From contig JDUB01000004.1 of assembly GCA_000771265.1 (NCBI GenBank), positions 1-57,208 of the forward strand: a stretch of DNA of 57,208 nucleotides, written 5' to 3'. Below are positions 1 to 9,266 of this stretch, piece by piece. The notes below the pieces were generated by a model. That model did not search any database, was not told the DNA's origin, and was given only the letters and a program-made list of their open reading frames with translations. Numbering within the stretch: the first letter of the stretch is position 1; every line of letters starts with the position of its first letter. Both the position numbers and the translations under genes were made by a program. Source of the DNA: Bifidobacterium thermophilum DSM 20210 (lineage in GTDB: Bacteria > Actinomycetota > Actinomycetes > Actinomycetales > Bifidobacteriaceae).

Positions 1-156
1 TACGGCGGGAAGCGCCCGTTTTGTGTGTGCGGCTTCGGCGCGCGGATGTTCCCCGGCGCAGGCGGATGCGTGGTGGCAGGTGAGCAATTGGAGGAGGCAA
101 GTACAAAGCGGGCAGTCGTTGGTGGGCTTGTAGCCCGGTTGTGCGAGACTTGCTGC

Positions 157-393
157 GTGCGTGAACGTGAATTCTGGCAACTGTTGGAGGAGGTGTTCGG
201 CCGTGTGTATGGTCGGAGCCTGTCCAAGGATCAACGGCTGCCCAAACTGGGTGATATGACGGTGGTCGAAGCACTTGCCGCGGGGGAGGAGCCCCGCGTC
301 GTGTGGAATGTGCTGTGCGACCAGATGGATATCCCCGATTCCAGGCGTTGGGGGAAGGACCACAACGCGCCGCCGTTGCCTGCCGGTCGGTGA
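157..393 (+). CDS. DUF3046 family protein
   Basis: This is a small protein of 78 residues, the usual size of the actinobacterial DUF3046 family, whose biochemical role is unknown. It begins with the family-typical VREREFW and carries the conserved core EPRVVWNVLCDQMD followed by SRRWG near the C-terminus. The open frame extends upstream to the window edge, but the GTG at 157 matches the family's N-terminus and the upstream residues (Cys/Gly-rich) look non-coding. No clear Shine-Dalgarno precedes the GTG, so the start rests on homology. DUF3046 genes commonly sit just upstream of recA-recX in actinobacteria, and they do so here. Confidence 0.85.
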   Translation: MREREFWQLLEEVFGRVYGRSLSKDQRLPKLGDMTVVEALAAGEEPRVVWNVLCDQMDIPDSRRWGKDHNAPPLPAGR

Positions 394-628
394 CAAGGCA
401 GGTGACGGGCATTCGGCTCGCGCTGCCCGGTGGGTGGTATTCGAACATTTGTTCGTATGATGCGGTATAGTGGTAACAGCACGACACGATTCCGTGACGG
501 GATGCCCGGAGGCCTTGGCGCAGAAGGCAATGCAACCTTTGACCACATTGCCGGTGCAGGGTGGAACCATCGGCGTGGTTCACGTAGCGTGGAAATCGTC
601 GCTGAAATCGTGAAGATAAGGAGAACAC
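394..628 (+). promoter_or_regulatory. recA leader region with LexA (SOS) box
   Basis: The 235-bp gap before recA contains CGAACATTTGTTCG at 442-455, a perfect 5-bp dyad (CGAAC/GTTCG) matching the actinobacterial and Gram-positive LexA operator pattern. It lies about 175 bp upstream of the recA start, so the recA promoter is expected around it. The leader is long enough to be transcribed, but I see no recognisable riboswitch. LexA repression and SOS induction of recA are inferred from the box; lexA itself is not in the window. Confidence 0.8.
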
Positions 629-1810
629 ATGGCACAGCAGACAAAATCGGCCAAAGCGGCGGGCGCCAAAGCTGGCGGGGCCGCCCAGGAATCCGGGGCT
701 CACGAGATCGATCCCCGGCGTAAAGCCGCATTGGACACTGCGCTTGCGCAGGTGGAGAAGAGCTTCGGAAAAGGCTCGGCCATGCGTCTGGGTGATCGTC
801 CGGAGCAGAATGTTGAAGTAATCCCCACTGGTTCACTTGCGCTTGACATGGCCCTCGGCATCGGCGGGTTGCCGCGCGGCCGTATCGTGGAGATTTTCGG
901 ACCGGAATCTTCCGGCAAGACCACGCTTGCGCTGCATGTTGTCGCCAACGCGCAGAAGGCGGGTGGTGTCGCCGCGTTCATCGACGCCGAACACGCATTG
1001 GATCCGGTGTATGCACGCCATTTGGGGGTGGACACTGATTCACTGATCGTCTCCCAGCCAGACAACGGCGAGCAGGCATTGGAAATCGCGGATATGCTCA
1101 TCAGGTCCGGCGCGCTTGACGTGATCGTCATCGATTCTGTGGCCGCGCTGGTCCCGAAGGCTGAAATCGAAGGCGATATGGGCGACAGTCATGTCGGTCT
1201 TCAGGCGCGTTTGATGAGCCAGGCATTGCGCAAGATGACCGGCGCCCTTGCACAAGCCAACACCACGGCGATTTTCATCAATCAGTTGCGCGAGAAAATC
1301 GGTGTGTTCTTCGGCAATCCGGAAACTACCACCGGCGGCAAGGCATTGAAGTTCTATTCGTCGGTGCGTCTTGACATTCGTCGTATTCAAACCCTGAAGA
1401 ACGGGGACGAAGCCGTCGGCAGCCGTACCAGGGTCAAGGTCGTCAAGAACAAGATGGCGCCGCCATTCAAGTCCGCCGAGTTCGACGTGCTCTACGGCGA
1501 AGGCATTTCCAAGGAAGGCTCGATTATCGATATGGCGTTGCAGAGCAATGTTATCAAGAAGTCGGGCTCCTGGTTCACCTACAACGGCGACCAGTTGGGT
1601 CAAGGCCGCGAGAACGTGCGTAAATATCTCAAAGACAATCCCGAGCTGTCCGACGAGATTGAGACCAAGGTCAAGGAGGCGTTCGGTCTGATTGAGCCGA
1701 CTGACCAATTTGCTGAGGGCGATGAGGCGGCAGCGGCCGCCGCGCCGACAAGTGGCGAGGCTGGCAAAGCGGCTGCTGCCGATTCTGCGGCGGCATCGAA
1801 AAAAGCCTGA
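629..1810 (+). CDS. recA: Recombinase RecA
   Basis: RecA forms ATP-dependent filaments on single-stranded DNA, catalyses strand exchange and stimulates LexA self-cleavage. The 393-residue protein has an Ala/Gly-rich N-terminal extension of about 30 residues, then the RecA core. Walker A GPESSGKT lies at residues 91-98, followed by the [11 protein letters not shown]alker B strand and the loop 2 region with NQLREKIG. The C-terminal tail after about residue 355 is Ala/Glu-rich and looks disordered. AAGGAG sits 7 nt before the ATG. The gene lies behind a LexA box and only 6 nt ahead of recX, so the two are probably co-transcribed. RecA identity is unambiguous. Confidence 0.98.
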   Translation: MAQQTKSAKAAGAKAGGAAQESGAHEIDPRRKAALDTALAQVEKSFGKGSAMRLGDRPEQNVEVIPTGSLALDMALGIGGLPRGRIVEIFGPESSGKTTLALHVVANAQKAGGVAAFIDAEHALDPVYARHLGVDTDSLIVSQPDNGEQALEIADMLIRSGALDVIVIDSVAALVPKAEIEGDMGDSHVGLQARLMSQALRKMTGALAQANTTAIFINQLREKIGVFFGNPETTTGGKALKFYSSVRLDIRRIQTLKNGDEAVGSRTRVKVVKNKMAPPFKSAEFDVLYGEGISKEGSIIDMALQSNVIKKSGSWFTYNGDQLGQGRENVRKYLKDNPELSDEIETKVKEAFGLIEPTDQFAEGDEAAAAAAPTSGEAGKAAAADSAAASKKA

Positions 1811-1816
1811 CGTCCG

Positions 1817-2548
1817 ATGATCGACGCCGAAGCGTTTATCGCGCAACACGGTACTCCCATCGTCGCGCATGATGCCGTATCAGACGTGGCGATGGGCGCG
1901 CCGCGGCCGGATGCCCTCGAAGATGCAAACGACGACGGGCATCCGGAAGACCATAATCAACACGATGCTAGGTCACATGCGCGGAGTTGGGCGCGCGGAA
2001 AAGCCAAGCGGTCCGGAAGGTCGTGGGCCCGGGGCGCCGGGGCCAAAGGCGTTGCCGCATCTAAGGAAGGGCCGAGCGACCCATGTGATGAGGATGCTTG
2101 CCGGGAAGCGGCATTGCGTCTGCTGGACTGTGCGGATCGTTCGAGCGCGGCGTTGCTGGAGCGTCTTGTCCTCAAGGGGTATGACGAAACCGTCGCCGAC
2201 GCTGTCGTAGCGAGATTGCGTGAAGTCGGTCTTGTCAACGACGAGGAATACGCCAGATCAGTGGTCAGGTATTGCGCCGGGCGCATGCTGGGGGAGCGCG
2301 GTACACTGCTTGAGCTGTCGCGCAAACGCGTTGACCGAGAACTGTCTCAACAGGTGGTCGGCGAAGCCCGTGAAGCCGGCGTATTCGTCGATGCGGCTTG
2401 GGAGCTCGGGCGTAGCGTCGCTGCTCGTACAGCGGGGCTTGATTTGCAAGTCAGGCGGAGGCGGTTCTGGGCAGCCGGCGGGCGCAAAGGTCATAGTCCT
2501 GACATCTTGCGGGACATATCGCACAGCCTGTTCGACGAGGATGCCTGA
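1817..2548 (+). CDS. recX: Regulatory protein RecX
   Basis: RecX binds RecA filaments and limits their extension. The protein is 243 residues. The recognisable RecX three-helix repeats occupy about residues 92-243 (for example VLKGYDETVADAVVARL and LVNDEEYARSVV). The first 90 residues are an Asp/His/Arg-rich tail of low complexity with no family match I recognise. The true start could lie inside this tail: no strong Shine-Dalgarno precedes the ATG at 1817 and I found no better-supported internal start. The gene follows recA by 6 nt, the standard recA-recX arrangement. A small hairpin (ATGCCT GATG AGGCAT, 2541-2556) spans the stop codon. Confidence 0.9.
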   Translation: MIDAEAFIAQHGTPIVAHDAVSDVAMGAPRPDALEDANDDGHPEDHNQHDARSHARSWARGKAKRSGRSWARGAGAKGVAASKEGPSDPCDEDACREAALRLLDCADRSSAALLERLVLKGYDETVADAVVARLREVGLVNDEEYARSVVRYCAGRMLGERGTLLELSRKRVDRELSQQVVGEAREAGVFVDAAWELGRSVAARTAGLDLQVRRRRFWAAGGRKGHSPDILRDISHSLFDEDA

Positions 2549-2666
2549 TGAGGCATGCCTGATTCTTGTGGAATCACAACCGCGATGCCCGGATGCGCCA
2601 GCTAACGGCGTGTCTGGGTATCGCGGCTCTCGGCGACCACGTCTCGTCATGTTTCTTGATGTGGTC

Positions 2667-2702
2667 GAGTTGGTGCGCGTGGCGGAGTTGGTGCGCGTGG
2701 CG
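2667..2702. repeat. Perfect 18-bp tandem duplication
   Basis: The unit GAGTTGGTGCGCGTGGCG occurs twice head to tail (2667-2684 and 2685-2702) with no mismatch. Confidence 0.9.
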
Positions 2703-2848
2703 GGGTGCATCGCGGCCGTCGGTGTGCTCGTCTCGTCTTTATCTTTGCGACTGATGACGGATGCATGCGCGTGAGAGCGGTCGAGTGTGAGGACAGTCAC
2801 GTACGAAGAACAGTGCTCGAAAAAATCGTATGCAAGACCACGAGTCGG

Positions 2849-2897
2849 TGTGAGGACGGTTGTGCACGAGGACGGTCGCGCACGAGGATGGTTCGCG
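2849..2897. repeat. Degenerate 16-17-bp tandem repeat
   Basis: Three adjacent units begin at 2849, 2865 and 2881 and share the pattern YRYGAGGAYGGTYGYG. Further decayed copies of the GAGGACRGT motif occur upstream around 2785-2820 and downstream at about 2896. Confidence 0.7.
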
Positions 2898-2980
2898 AGG
2901 ACTGTTGGATTTCGCTGGCTGCCGCGATTCTCCGGTTGTACCCGCATCGAGGCCCTACAGGCGGCATTGTCCGTGAGCCG

Positions 2981-3120
2981 CCTCACCGAAAATCCCTCTG
3001 TTTTGCCGAAGCTGAGCGGCCTGTGGGTGTCGGTAGAAGGTTGTGCCGACGCTGAGGGAGTCATGGGTGTCAGTAGAAGGTTGTGCCGACGCTGGGTGGT
3101 TTGTGAACGTCGGCAGAAGG
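2981..3120. repeat. 40-bp tandem repeat array
   Basis: The sequence shows an exact 40-bp period. Units at 3021-3060 and 3061-3100 share GGGTGTC-GTAGAAGG-TTGTGCCGACGCTG with few changes. A partial unit follows at 3101-3120 and a degenerate one precedes at 2981-3020. The core (GTCGGCAGAAGG / TGCCGACGCTGAG) is related to the palindromes found at 23297, 24657 and 46118. Confidence 0.8.
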
Positions 3121-3242
3121 TGCGATACACGGTTTGCGAGCTGCAGGAGCGCCGGCTCTGGAACGTGTGTTGGCCTATACGCCCCGATACCCGATATACC
3201 GATACCCGATACACCGGCATGCCAACTGCCGCCGGATATAAC

Positions 3243-3267
3243 AGGACCCGCCGAAGTGGCGGGTCCT
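3243..3267 (-). terminator. Terminator of rnpB
   Basis: A perfect 10-bp inverted repeat, AGGACCCGCC/GGCGGGTCCT with a 5-nt loop, starts 10 nt past the 3' strand of the RNase P P1 helix. On the minus strand it is followed by a short weakly T-rich stretch (GTTATAT). Confidence 0.8.
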
Positions 3268-3277
3268 GGAAGTGGAC

Positions 3278-3623
3278 GAGACCCCACATACCCCGGGTTC
3301 TGTCGTGTGTCTCCACACGGATGGCCATCCATCTCGACCTGACGTTGCCGCCAGGCTCTAGCAGCCTACCCGAAGACATGGGCGAGCAACCCTTGACGTC
3401 TTCTGCTTGGCCTTGCTCCCGATGAGGCTTGCCATGCGGCTGCTGTCACCAGCAGCCCGGTGGTCTCTTGCACCGCCGTTTCACCCTTACTCGGCCGAAG
3501 CCGGGCGGTCTGTTCTCTGTTGCGCTATCTCTCAGGTCACCCTGGGCGGATGTTATCCGCCATCGTGCTCTATGGAGCCCGGAAGTTCCTCAGTCATATT
3601 GACCGCGGCCATCATGGGGTCTC
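3278..3623 (-). ncRNA. rnpB: RNase P RNA (class A)
   Basis: This is the catalytic RNA of RNase P, which trims 5' leaders from pre-tRNAs. Read on the minus strand, the 5' part contains GAGGAACTTCCGGGCTCC, the conserved region I variant also typical of high-G+C Gram-positives. The internal ACAGAGAACAGACCGCC region follows, and further on comes AGGGTGAAACGGCGGTG. The ends were set by the P1 helix: GAGACCCCA at the 5' end pairs with TGGGGTCTC at the 3' end, giving about 346 nt, a normal class A length. A TATAAT lies just upstream and a hairpin terminator just downstream. Long open frames crossing this region are shadows. Confidence 0.93.
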
Positions 3624-3632
3624 AGAATCACC

Positions 3633-3638
3633 ATTATA
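3633..3638 (-). promoter_or_regulatory. rnpB -10 box
   Basis: On the minus strand TATAAT lies about 9 nt before the P1 helix, so transcription would start at or next to the mature 5' end. The -35 region is weak. Confidence 0.7.
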
Positions 3639-3698
3639 AGCACACGCCCGATACAGCACGATGACGAGAAAAATTCCGACACCCGAGAGCGAATTGTC

Positions 3699-3726
3699 TT
3701 CACTTTGCGAAGTATTCGGCTACAAT
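3699..3726 (+). promoter_or_regulatory. Putative hpf promoter
   Basis: TTCACT (3699-3704), a 16-bp spacer and TACAAT (3721-3726) are well placed about 80 bp before hpf and are divergent from the rnpB promoter. Confidence 0.6.
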
Positions 3727-3807
3727 AAGACATACCCGGACGGCGAAGACGCAGTTCGGGACAACCCACACACAGCGGGTAACACCGCTTGAGGCTAGGA
3801 GGTCCAC

Positions 3808-4482
3808 ATGGAAATCGTCATCACCGGACGCCACACGCAGGTCAGTCAGAAATTCCGTGACGTCGTTGAAAGCAAGATGAATCGTGTGACCGCAATCGCT
3901 CCGGACGCCCAGCGCGCTCAGATTGTCGTGACCCACGAGGGTAATCCGCGTCAGGCAGATACCGCCAAGCGCGTTGAGATCACCGTGGTGGCCGGACGCA
4001 CCGTAGTCCGCGCTGAAGCGTCGAGCTCCGATGAGTATAGCGCTCTCGACATGGCTCTGGACAAGCTGACGCTCCGTCTGCGTCGTGCCCGTGATCGCCG
4101 CAAGGATCACCGTCGTGGCTATGTCAACCCGGTTCCGGTCGATCTTGGACCGGTTGAGACCCCGGACGAGGAGGAGCCCAAGGAAGAGGAGCCGAACAAC
4201 AGCCCGCAGGCTGCGGTGGCATCCGATTTGGGGCCGGGTGAATCCGTTGAGGTCCAGGTTGGCGACACGCCGATTGTCATCCGTCGCAAGCTGCACATCG
4301 CTGAACCGATGAGCATCGACGAGGCCCTGTATGAGATGGAGCTGATCGGCCATGACTTCTTCCTGTTCGTCAACAAGGAGACTGGTCGTCCGTCGGTGGT
4401 CTACCATCGTCACGGCTGGAGCTACGGCGTCTTCGAGATCGACACCGCCGAAAACGTGGCCAAGGCCAAGAAGGAAGCCTGA
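3808..4482 (+). CDS. hpf: Long-form ribosome hibernation-promoting factor
   Basis: Long HPF inactivates ribosomes as 100S dimers in slow growth. The 224-residue protein has an S30AE/RaiA N-terminal domain (about residues 1-105, starting MEIVITGRHTQVSQKF). An acidic Glu/Pro linker follows (about 112-135), then the C-terminal dimerisation domain (about 165-224) containing EALYEMELIGHDFFLF and VVYHRHGWSYGVFEI. This two-domain layout separates it from the short form. AGGAGG lies 5 nt before the ATG. hpf sits directly upstream of secA, a common actinobacterial order, but a strong terminator separates them here. Confidence 0.95.
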   Translation: MEIVITGRHTQVSQKFRDVVESKMNRVTAIAPDAQRAQIVVTHEGNPRQADTAKRVEITVVAGRTVVRAEASSSDEYSALDMALDKLTLRLRRARDRRKDHRRGYVNPVPVDLGPVETPDEEEPKEEEPNNSPQAAVASDLGPGESVEVQVGDTPIVIRRKLHIAEPMSIDEALYEMELIGHDFFLFVNKETGRPSVVYHRHGWSYGVFEIDTAENVAKAKKEA

Positions 4483-4520
4483 ACACCGGCCGCTCGATAG
4501 CGGTTCCGTAGAAATATAGC

Positions 4521-4558
4521 GACGGGAGCCCGCGTTGCAGTGCACGCGGGCTCCCGTC
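4521..4558 (+). terminator. Terminator after hpf
   Basis: A perfect 15-bp stem, GACGGGAGCCCGCGT and its complement with an 8-nt loop, begins 39 nt after the hpf stop. No T-run follows. Confidence 0.8.
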
Positions 4559-4704
4559 ATGCCGGCCGGGCGCACGACCCGCCCGTGTCGGCGCAATTGG
4601 AGCAGGGAGTGTAAAATCCCCTCCGTCGCGTACTATGGGATGAGTTGTGTGCGGACTGGGTAGCCCGCCGCGCTCGTCGTGCTGAATGAACTAGGGAGCG
4701 AAAC

Positions 4705-7584
4705 GTGGTAAACATCGTCGACAAGGCCCTACGCATGGGTGAAGGCCACCAGCTGAAGAAGCTGGAAAACGTCGCGAAAGCGGTGAATGCGCTTGAGGAC
4801 GAGATATCGGCCCTCTCCGACGAGGAACTTAAAGGACAGACCGCCAAGTTCAAGCAGGAGCTTGACAACGGCAAGAGCCTTGACGACATTATGCCGGAGG
4901 CGTTCGCCACCGTACGTGAGGCTTCGAAGCGCACACTGGGCATGCGTCACTTTGACGTGCAGCTCATGGGCGGTGCGGCATTGCATTGGGGCAATATCGC
5001 GGAAATGAAGACCGGTGAAGGTAAGACCTTGGTCGCAACCCTGCCGAGCTACCTCAATGCGCTCGAAGGCAAGGGCGTGCATGTGGTCACCGTCAACGAC
5101 TACCTCGCCAGCTACCAGAGCGAACTTATGGGCCGCGTCTACCGGTTCCTTGGCATGAGCGTCGGATGCATCGTCACCGACCAGAAGCCGCCGGAGCGCC
5201 GCAAACAGTACAATGCCGACATCACGTATGGCACGAACAACGAGTTCGGTTTTGATTATCTGCGCGACAACATGGCGTGGGACAAGAGCGAGCTTGTGCA
5301 GCGCGGCCACCATTACGCCATCGTCGATGAGGTCGACTCCATCTTGATTGATGAGGCCCGTACCCCGTTGATCATTTCCGGCCCGGCTGAGGGCGACGTC
5401 ACCAGCTGGTACCGCAAGTTCGCCCGTCTGGTTCCCAAGCTCACCCGTGATGAGGACTATGAAGTCGACGAGAAGAAGAAGACCGTCGGCATCCTCGATC
5501 CGGGCATCAGCAAGGTTGAGGATTACCTCGGCATTGATAACCTCTATGAGCCCAGCAATACCGCGTTGATCGGCTATCTGAACAACGCAATCAAGGCCAA
5601 GGAGCTCTTCCTTCGCGACCGCGACTACGTGGTCACCCACGGCGAGGTACTCATCGTCGACGAGCACACCGGCCGTATCCTGCCGGGTCGCCGCTACAAC
5701 GAAGGCCTGCATCAGGCCATCGAGGCGAAGGAAGGCGTCGAGGTCAAGGCCGAGAACCAGACTTTCGCGACCATCACCTTGCAGAACTACTTCCGCATGT
5801 ATGACAAGCTCGCTGGCATGACCGGTACCGCCGAGACCGAGGCCGCAGAATTCATGGGCACCTATAAGCTCGGTGTGATTCCGATTCCGACCAACAAACC
5901 GATGATCCGCAAGGATCAGGACGATCTGATCTTCCGCACCAAGAAAGAAAAGCTGCACGCGATTATCGAGGACGTCGCCAAGCGCCATGCCAAGGGTCAG
6001 CCGGTTCTGCTGGGCACCGCATCGGTCGAATCTTCCGAAGTCGTCTCCTCGCTGCTTGATGTGGCGAAGATTCCTCATCAGGTGCTCAATGCGAAGCATC
6101 ACGCGAAGGAAGCCGCGGTCGTCGCGGTCGCCGGTCGCAAGGGCGCAGTCACGGTTGCCACCAACATGGCCGGCCGTGGTACCGACATCATGCTCGGCGG
6201 CAACGTAGAGTTCCTCGCCGACGCCAAGCTCAAGAAGGAAGGCTACTCGCCCGAGGACACCCCGGAGGAGTACGAGAAGCGTTGGCCCGGCACGCTGGCC
6301 GAGGTCAAGGCACAGGTCAAGGACGAGCATGACGAAGTCGCCAAGCTGGGCGGCCTGTACGTGCTCGGCACCGAACGCCATGAGTCTCGCCGTATCGACA
6401 ACCAGCTGCGCGGCCGTTCCGGTCGTCAGGGCGATCCGGGTGAATCCCGTTTCTACCTGAGCCTCGAGGACGACCTCATGCGTCTGTTCAACACCCAGCT
6501 TGTTGCGCGTGTGATGTCCCGCGGTCTTCCGGAAGGTCTGCCGATCGAATCGAAGAGCGTGTCCAAGGGCGTGCGCAACGCGCAGAAGGCCGTCGAATCG
6601 CGCAACTTCGAAATCCGTAAGAACGTCCTCAAGTATGACGACGTGATGAACAAGCAGCGCAAGGTCATCTACGCCGAGCGCCAGGCCGTGCTCAAGGGCG
6701 AGGATATCCACGAGGACATCCTGCGCTTCATTGACGAGACCGTCGCCAGCTACATCCGCGGCGCAAACCGCGGCTCCGCCAAGCCCGAGGATTGGGATTT
6801 CGACGGCCTGTTCAAGGCGTTGTCCCAGATCGTGACCATCACGGTTGATGAGGACGAAGCCAAGAAGGCTGTGAGTGGTCTCAAGGGCGACAAGGCCTCC
6901 GAAGCTCTGCGCAAGCTCATCGTCGATTCCGCCAAGGAAGCCTATGCGAAACTGGGCGAGAAGCTCAGCGAAGAGGCGCTGCACCAGCTGGAACGTCGTG
7001 TGGTCCTCGCCGTGCTCGACCGCAAGTGGCGCGAACACCTCTACGAGATGGATTATCTCAAGGACGGCATCGGCCTGCGCGGTATGGGCCAGCGCGACCC
7101 GCTGGTCGAATATCAGCGCGAAGGCTACCAGATGTACAACCAGATGATCGAGGCGATCAAGGAAGAGACCATTCAGCTGCTCTTCCACGTCGACATCCAG
7201 GAAGTCGCGCAGAACGAGGACATCTCGAGCGAGCATGATGAGGATGTCGCTGTGGACAAGGCTGAAGCTGCGGTCGGTATCACCTCGACTGACGCCGAGG
7301 ACGAGCCCACGACCGTCAGCTCCGCTCCGGAAGATCCCAGCGAGTCCGACGAGACGGCTGATGAGGACGATGCGGCCGAGCATCGCGAGCCCGGTGTCGT
7401 CGGCCCTGCACCGATCAGCCACGAGGATGTCAAGCTGCCCGCCAGCAAGCGACCCAAGAGCGACGAGCTCAAGAGCCCGTGGGCGGACGGCCGCACCTTC
7501 CCGGGTACGCCGAAGAACGCGCCGTGCCCGTGCGGCTCGGGGCGCAAGTACAAGATGTGCCACGGCCATAACGAGAAGGCCTGA
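4705..7584 (+). CDS. secA: Preprotein translocase ATPase SecA (SecA1)
   Basis: SecA drives preproteins through SecYEG using ATP. The 959-residue protein has Walker A MKTGEGKT (about residues 101-108), [15 protein letters not shown], and the Walker B/DEAD-like motif [16 protein letters not shown] (from about 208). The preprotein cross-linking and second ATPase domains follow ([29 protein letters not shown]). The acidic C-terminal linker ends in the SecB/ribosome-type zinc motif [13 protein letters not shown] (about 940-955). The GTG at 4705 is preceded by GGGAG with 6-nt spacing and gives the family N-terminus. Length and the zinc tail mark it as the housekeeping SecA1, not the shorter accessory SecA2. 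Confidence 0.98.
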   Translation: MVNIVDKALRMGEGHQLKKLENVAKAVNALEDEISALSDEELKGQTAKFKQELDNGKSLDDIMPEAFATVREASKRTLGMRHFDVQLMGGAALHWGNIAEMKTGEGKTLVATLPSYLNALEGKGVHVVTVNDYLASYQSELMGRVYRFLGMSVGCIVTDQKPPERRKQYNADITYGTNNEFGFDYLRDNMAWDKSELVQRGHHYAIVDEVDSILIDEARTPLIISGPAEGDVTSWYRKFARLVPKLTRDEDYEVDEKKKTVGILDPGISKVEDYLGIDNLYEPSNTALIGYLNNAIKAKELFLRDRDYVVTHGEVLIVDEHTGRILPGRRYNEGLHQAIEAKEGVEVKAENQTFATITLQNYFRMYDKLAGMTGTAETEAAEFMGTYKLGVIPIPTNKPMIRKDQDDLIFRTKKEKLHAIIEDVAKRHAKGQPVLLGTASVESSEVVSSLLDVAKIPHQVLNAKHHAKEAAVVAVAGRKGAVTVATNMAGRGTDIMLGGNVEFLADAKLKKEGYSPEDTPEEYEKRWPGTLAEVKAQVKDEHDEVAKLGGLYVLGTERHESRRIDNQLRGRSGRQGDPGESRFYLSLEDDLMRLFNTQLVARVMSRGLPEGLPIESKSVSKGVRNAQKAVESRNFEIRKNVLKYDDVMNKQRKVIYAERQAVLKGEDIHEDILRFIDETVASYIRGANRGSAKPEDWDFDGLFKALSQIVTITVDEDEAKKAVSGLKGDKASEALRKLIVDSAKEAYAKLGEKLSEEALHQLERRVVLAVLDRKWREHLYEMDYLKDGIGLRGMGQRDPLVEYQREGYQMYNQMIEAIKEETIQLLFHVDIQEVAQNEDISSEHDEDVAVDKAEAAVGITSTDAEDEPTTVSSAPEDPSESDETADEDDAAEHREPGVVGPAPISHEDVKLPASKRPKSDELKSPWADGRTFPGTPKNAPCPCGSGRKYKMCHGHNEKA

Positions 7585-7889
7585 TCGCTCCGAATAGCGG
7601 TCGGCGTGATTTGATTCACGGACGGCGGCGTCATCATGGAAACCCATGGTGGCGCCGCCGTCCGTTTGCATATGCGGACGATATGTATGCGAATGATGCA
7701 CATCTGCACGTCCCTGAACATCATCCGCCGCATCAGCGGTGCCGGTCAACCTGGCCTGACTGCCGCAATTGCCCTGACATCGCACGAATTTCCGGTAGAA
7801 GCCTCAGAATGTGGACGTTCACGTGGCAGAACACATGAAGTCGATACAATAAGCCACAAACCATAACATCAGATGCACAGGAGGGCATG
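7585..7889 (+). other. secA-trpD intergenic region
   Basis: About 300 bp hold the secA terminator (7618-7665) and, near the 3' end, TACAAT at 7845-7850 about 40 bp before trpD. That is a plausible -10 box, but no good -35 is seen. I looked for a T-box (TGGNACCGCG) or a Trp-rich leader peptide ahead of trpD and found neither. Confidence 0.55.
7618..7665 (+). terminator. Terminator after secA
   Basis: A 13-bp stem ACGGACGGCGGCG/CGCCGCCGTCCGT with a 22-nt loop is followed by TTTG, 33 nt past the secA stop. Confidence 0.85.
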
Positions 7890-8939
7890 ATGACCGAGAT
7901 CACTTGGAAATCAATTCTCGCAGAACTCGTCAACGGCAATCATTTGAATGCGGACGAGTCCTGGTGGTTCGTCAATGATCTCATGAACGGCAATGCCAAT
8001 CCTGCATGCGTCGGCGCCGTCCTTGCAACCCAGCAGCAGCTTGGCCTGACCGCGTCCGAGATCGAAGGCGCAGCAAAGGCGATGGTCTCTCACGCCGTGC
8101 CGCTCAACGTCTCGGGCGAAACCACCGATATCGTCGGAACGGGCGGCGATAAAGCCGCAACCGTGAACCTGTCGTCCATGGGCGCCGTGGTTGCCGCGGC
8201 GGCCGGAGTCAAAATCGTCAAGCACGGCAATCGTGCCGCATCGTCGAAGTGCGGTTCAGGCGATGTCATCGAAGCCTTGGGTGTTCCGCTTGATCTCGCT
8301 CCGGAAGCAGTGGCGGAAATCGGCGATGAAATCGGCATCACCTTCGCCTTCGCCAAGACTTTCCACCCAGCCATGCGCTTTGTCGGCCCGGTCCGCTCGG
8401 CACTGGGAATCCCGTGCGTGTTCAACGTGCTGGGGCCGCTGACGAATCCGGCGAATCCGAAGCATGTCGCCATCGGTTGCGCGGACCGCACATTAAGCCC
8501 GCTGATGGCGCAAGTGTACGCCAACCGTGGCCAAAGCGGCATGGTGTACACCTCGAGCGAAGGCCTTGACGAGATGGCTCTGACCGGCCCGGTTTCCGTG
8601 TGGCTGATTGCAGATGGCAAGGTCACGGCCACTGAATTCAATCCCATCACCGAGCTTGGCCTTGACCCGGTGACCCCTGAACAACTTCGCGGCGGCGAGC
8701 CTGAGCTCAATGCCAGCATTTTCAGGGACTTCCTTGATGGCAAGCCGGTTGCTTCGCGGACGACCGCGTTGCTTAACGCTGCTTCCGCCATCGTCGCCGA
8801 CGGCCATCTCATCGCCGATGGGTCGCTTACTGATCGCTTCCGTCAGGCGTACGGACTTGCTCAGGAAGCCGTTGATTCCGGCAAGGCGAAGGACCTGCTG
8901 GAGCGTTGGGTCAAGCTCGCGCAGTCCAAGCGAGCATGA
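7890..8939 (+). CDS. trpD: Anthranilate phosphoribosyltransferase
   Basis: TrpD transfers the phosphoribosyl group of PRPP to anthranilate, the second committed step of tryptophan synthesis. The protein is 349 residues, normal for the family. It has the PRPP/Mg-binding motif GTGGDKAATVN and the following KHGNRAASS motif, and the anthranilate-site region with FAKTFHPAMR and GPLTNPA. Two ATGs lie in tandem (7887 and 7890); AGGAGGG ends at 7885, so the second gives better spacing. No other trp genes are adjacent, so it stands apart from the rest of the pathway, a scattered arrangement also known in other bacteria. Confidence 0.96.
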   Translation: MTEITWKSILAELVNGNHLNADESWWFVNDLMNGNANPACVGAVLATQQQLGLTASEIEGAAKAMVSHAVPLNVSGETTDIVGTGGDKAATVNLSSMGAVVAAAAGVKIVKHGNRAASSKCGSGDVIEALGVPLDLAPEAVAEIGDEIGITFAFAKTFHPAMRFVGPVRSALGIPCVFNVLGPLTNPANPKHVAIGCADRTLSPLMAQVYANRGQSGMVYTSSEGLDEMALTGPVSVWLIADGKVTATEFNPITELGLDPVTPEQLRGGEPELNASIFRDFLDGKPVASRTTALLNAASAIVADGHLIADGSLTDRFRQAYGLAQEAVDSGKAKDLLERWVKLAQSKRA

Positions 8940-9266
8940 TTCACGCCGTGTTGTGGTTATGGCGTGGCGTGTGACGCGCCGGCCAACGAGACAATCGATC
9001 GCCAGCGTCACACCCCTGCCACGGCGGCATGGGTCTGTTGCAGTGAATCAACCCTTTCGTTGACAACCCTGCCGCCGGCACAGCCGCAGCGCTAGTCCGT
9101 GTATGTATCCGACCTCCGGATGCACATCATCTTCGGAAATACATCACCTTCGGATACATATTTCAGGGGCTGTCCGGGAAACCTCCGGACAGCCCCTCTG
9201 GATTTCCGCACGAGTCCAGGCGTTTCCCCTAGCCGGGTGTGTGCGTTCTTGCTTTCACCCGTTCAG
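8940..9266. other. Intergenic region between convergent trpD and membrane-protein gene
   Basis: About 330 bp without a supportable gene. It contains a short direct repeat (CTTCGGAAATACAT at about 9131 and CTTCGGATACAT at about 9148) immediately before the strong convergent terminator at 9165-9197. Nothing else was recognised. Confidence 0.6.
9165..9197 (+). terminator. Bidirectional terminator between trpD and 9267-9839
   Basis: A perfect 13-bp stem AGGGGCTGTCCGG/CCGGACAGCCCCT with a 7-nt loop lies between two convergent genes and can serve both strands. Confidence 0.85.

Larger units (their letters stand above)
2549..3242. other. Repeat-rich intergenic region, no supportable gene
   Basis: About 690 bp lie between recX and the rnpB terminator. 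Open frames exist on both strands, but none resembles a known family, none has a convincing ribosome-binding site, and the long minus frame runs through both rnpB and recX. The interval instead holds three kinds of short tandem repeat (listed separately): two perfect 18-bp units, degenerate 16-bp units and a 40-bp tandem. It is best read as non-coding, repeat-expanded spacer. Confidence 0.6.

Noticed and set aside
2849..3120. CRISPR array
   Set aside because: Repeats are contiguous tandem units with no unique spacers, and no cas genes are present.
2258..3379. A 373-codon minus-strand open frame between recX and rnpB
   Set aside because: It begins inside the RNase P RNA, crosses its terminator and the repeat arrays, and ends in recX; no protein family is visible.
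4729..7785. A 1018-codon open frame on the minus strand opposite secA
   Set aside because: It mirrors secA codons and has no family-like motif or ribosome site; it reflects G+C-driven antisense openness.
7666..7889. T-box or tryptophan attenuator ahead of trpD
   Set aside because: No TGGNACCGCG box, no Trp-rich leader peptide and no antiterminator/terminator pair next to the start.
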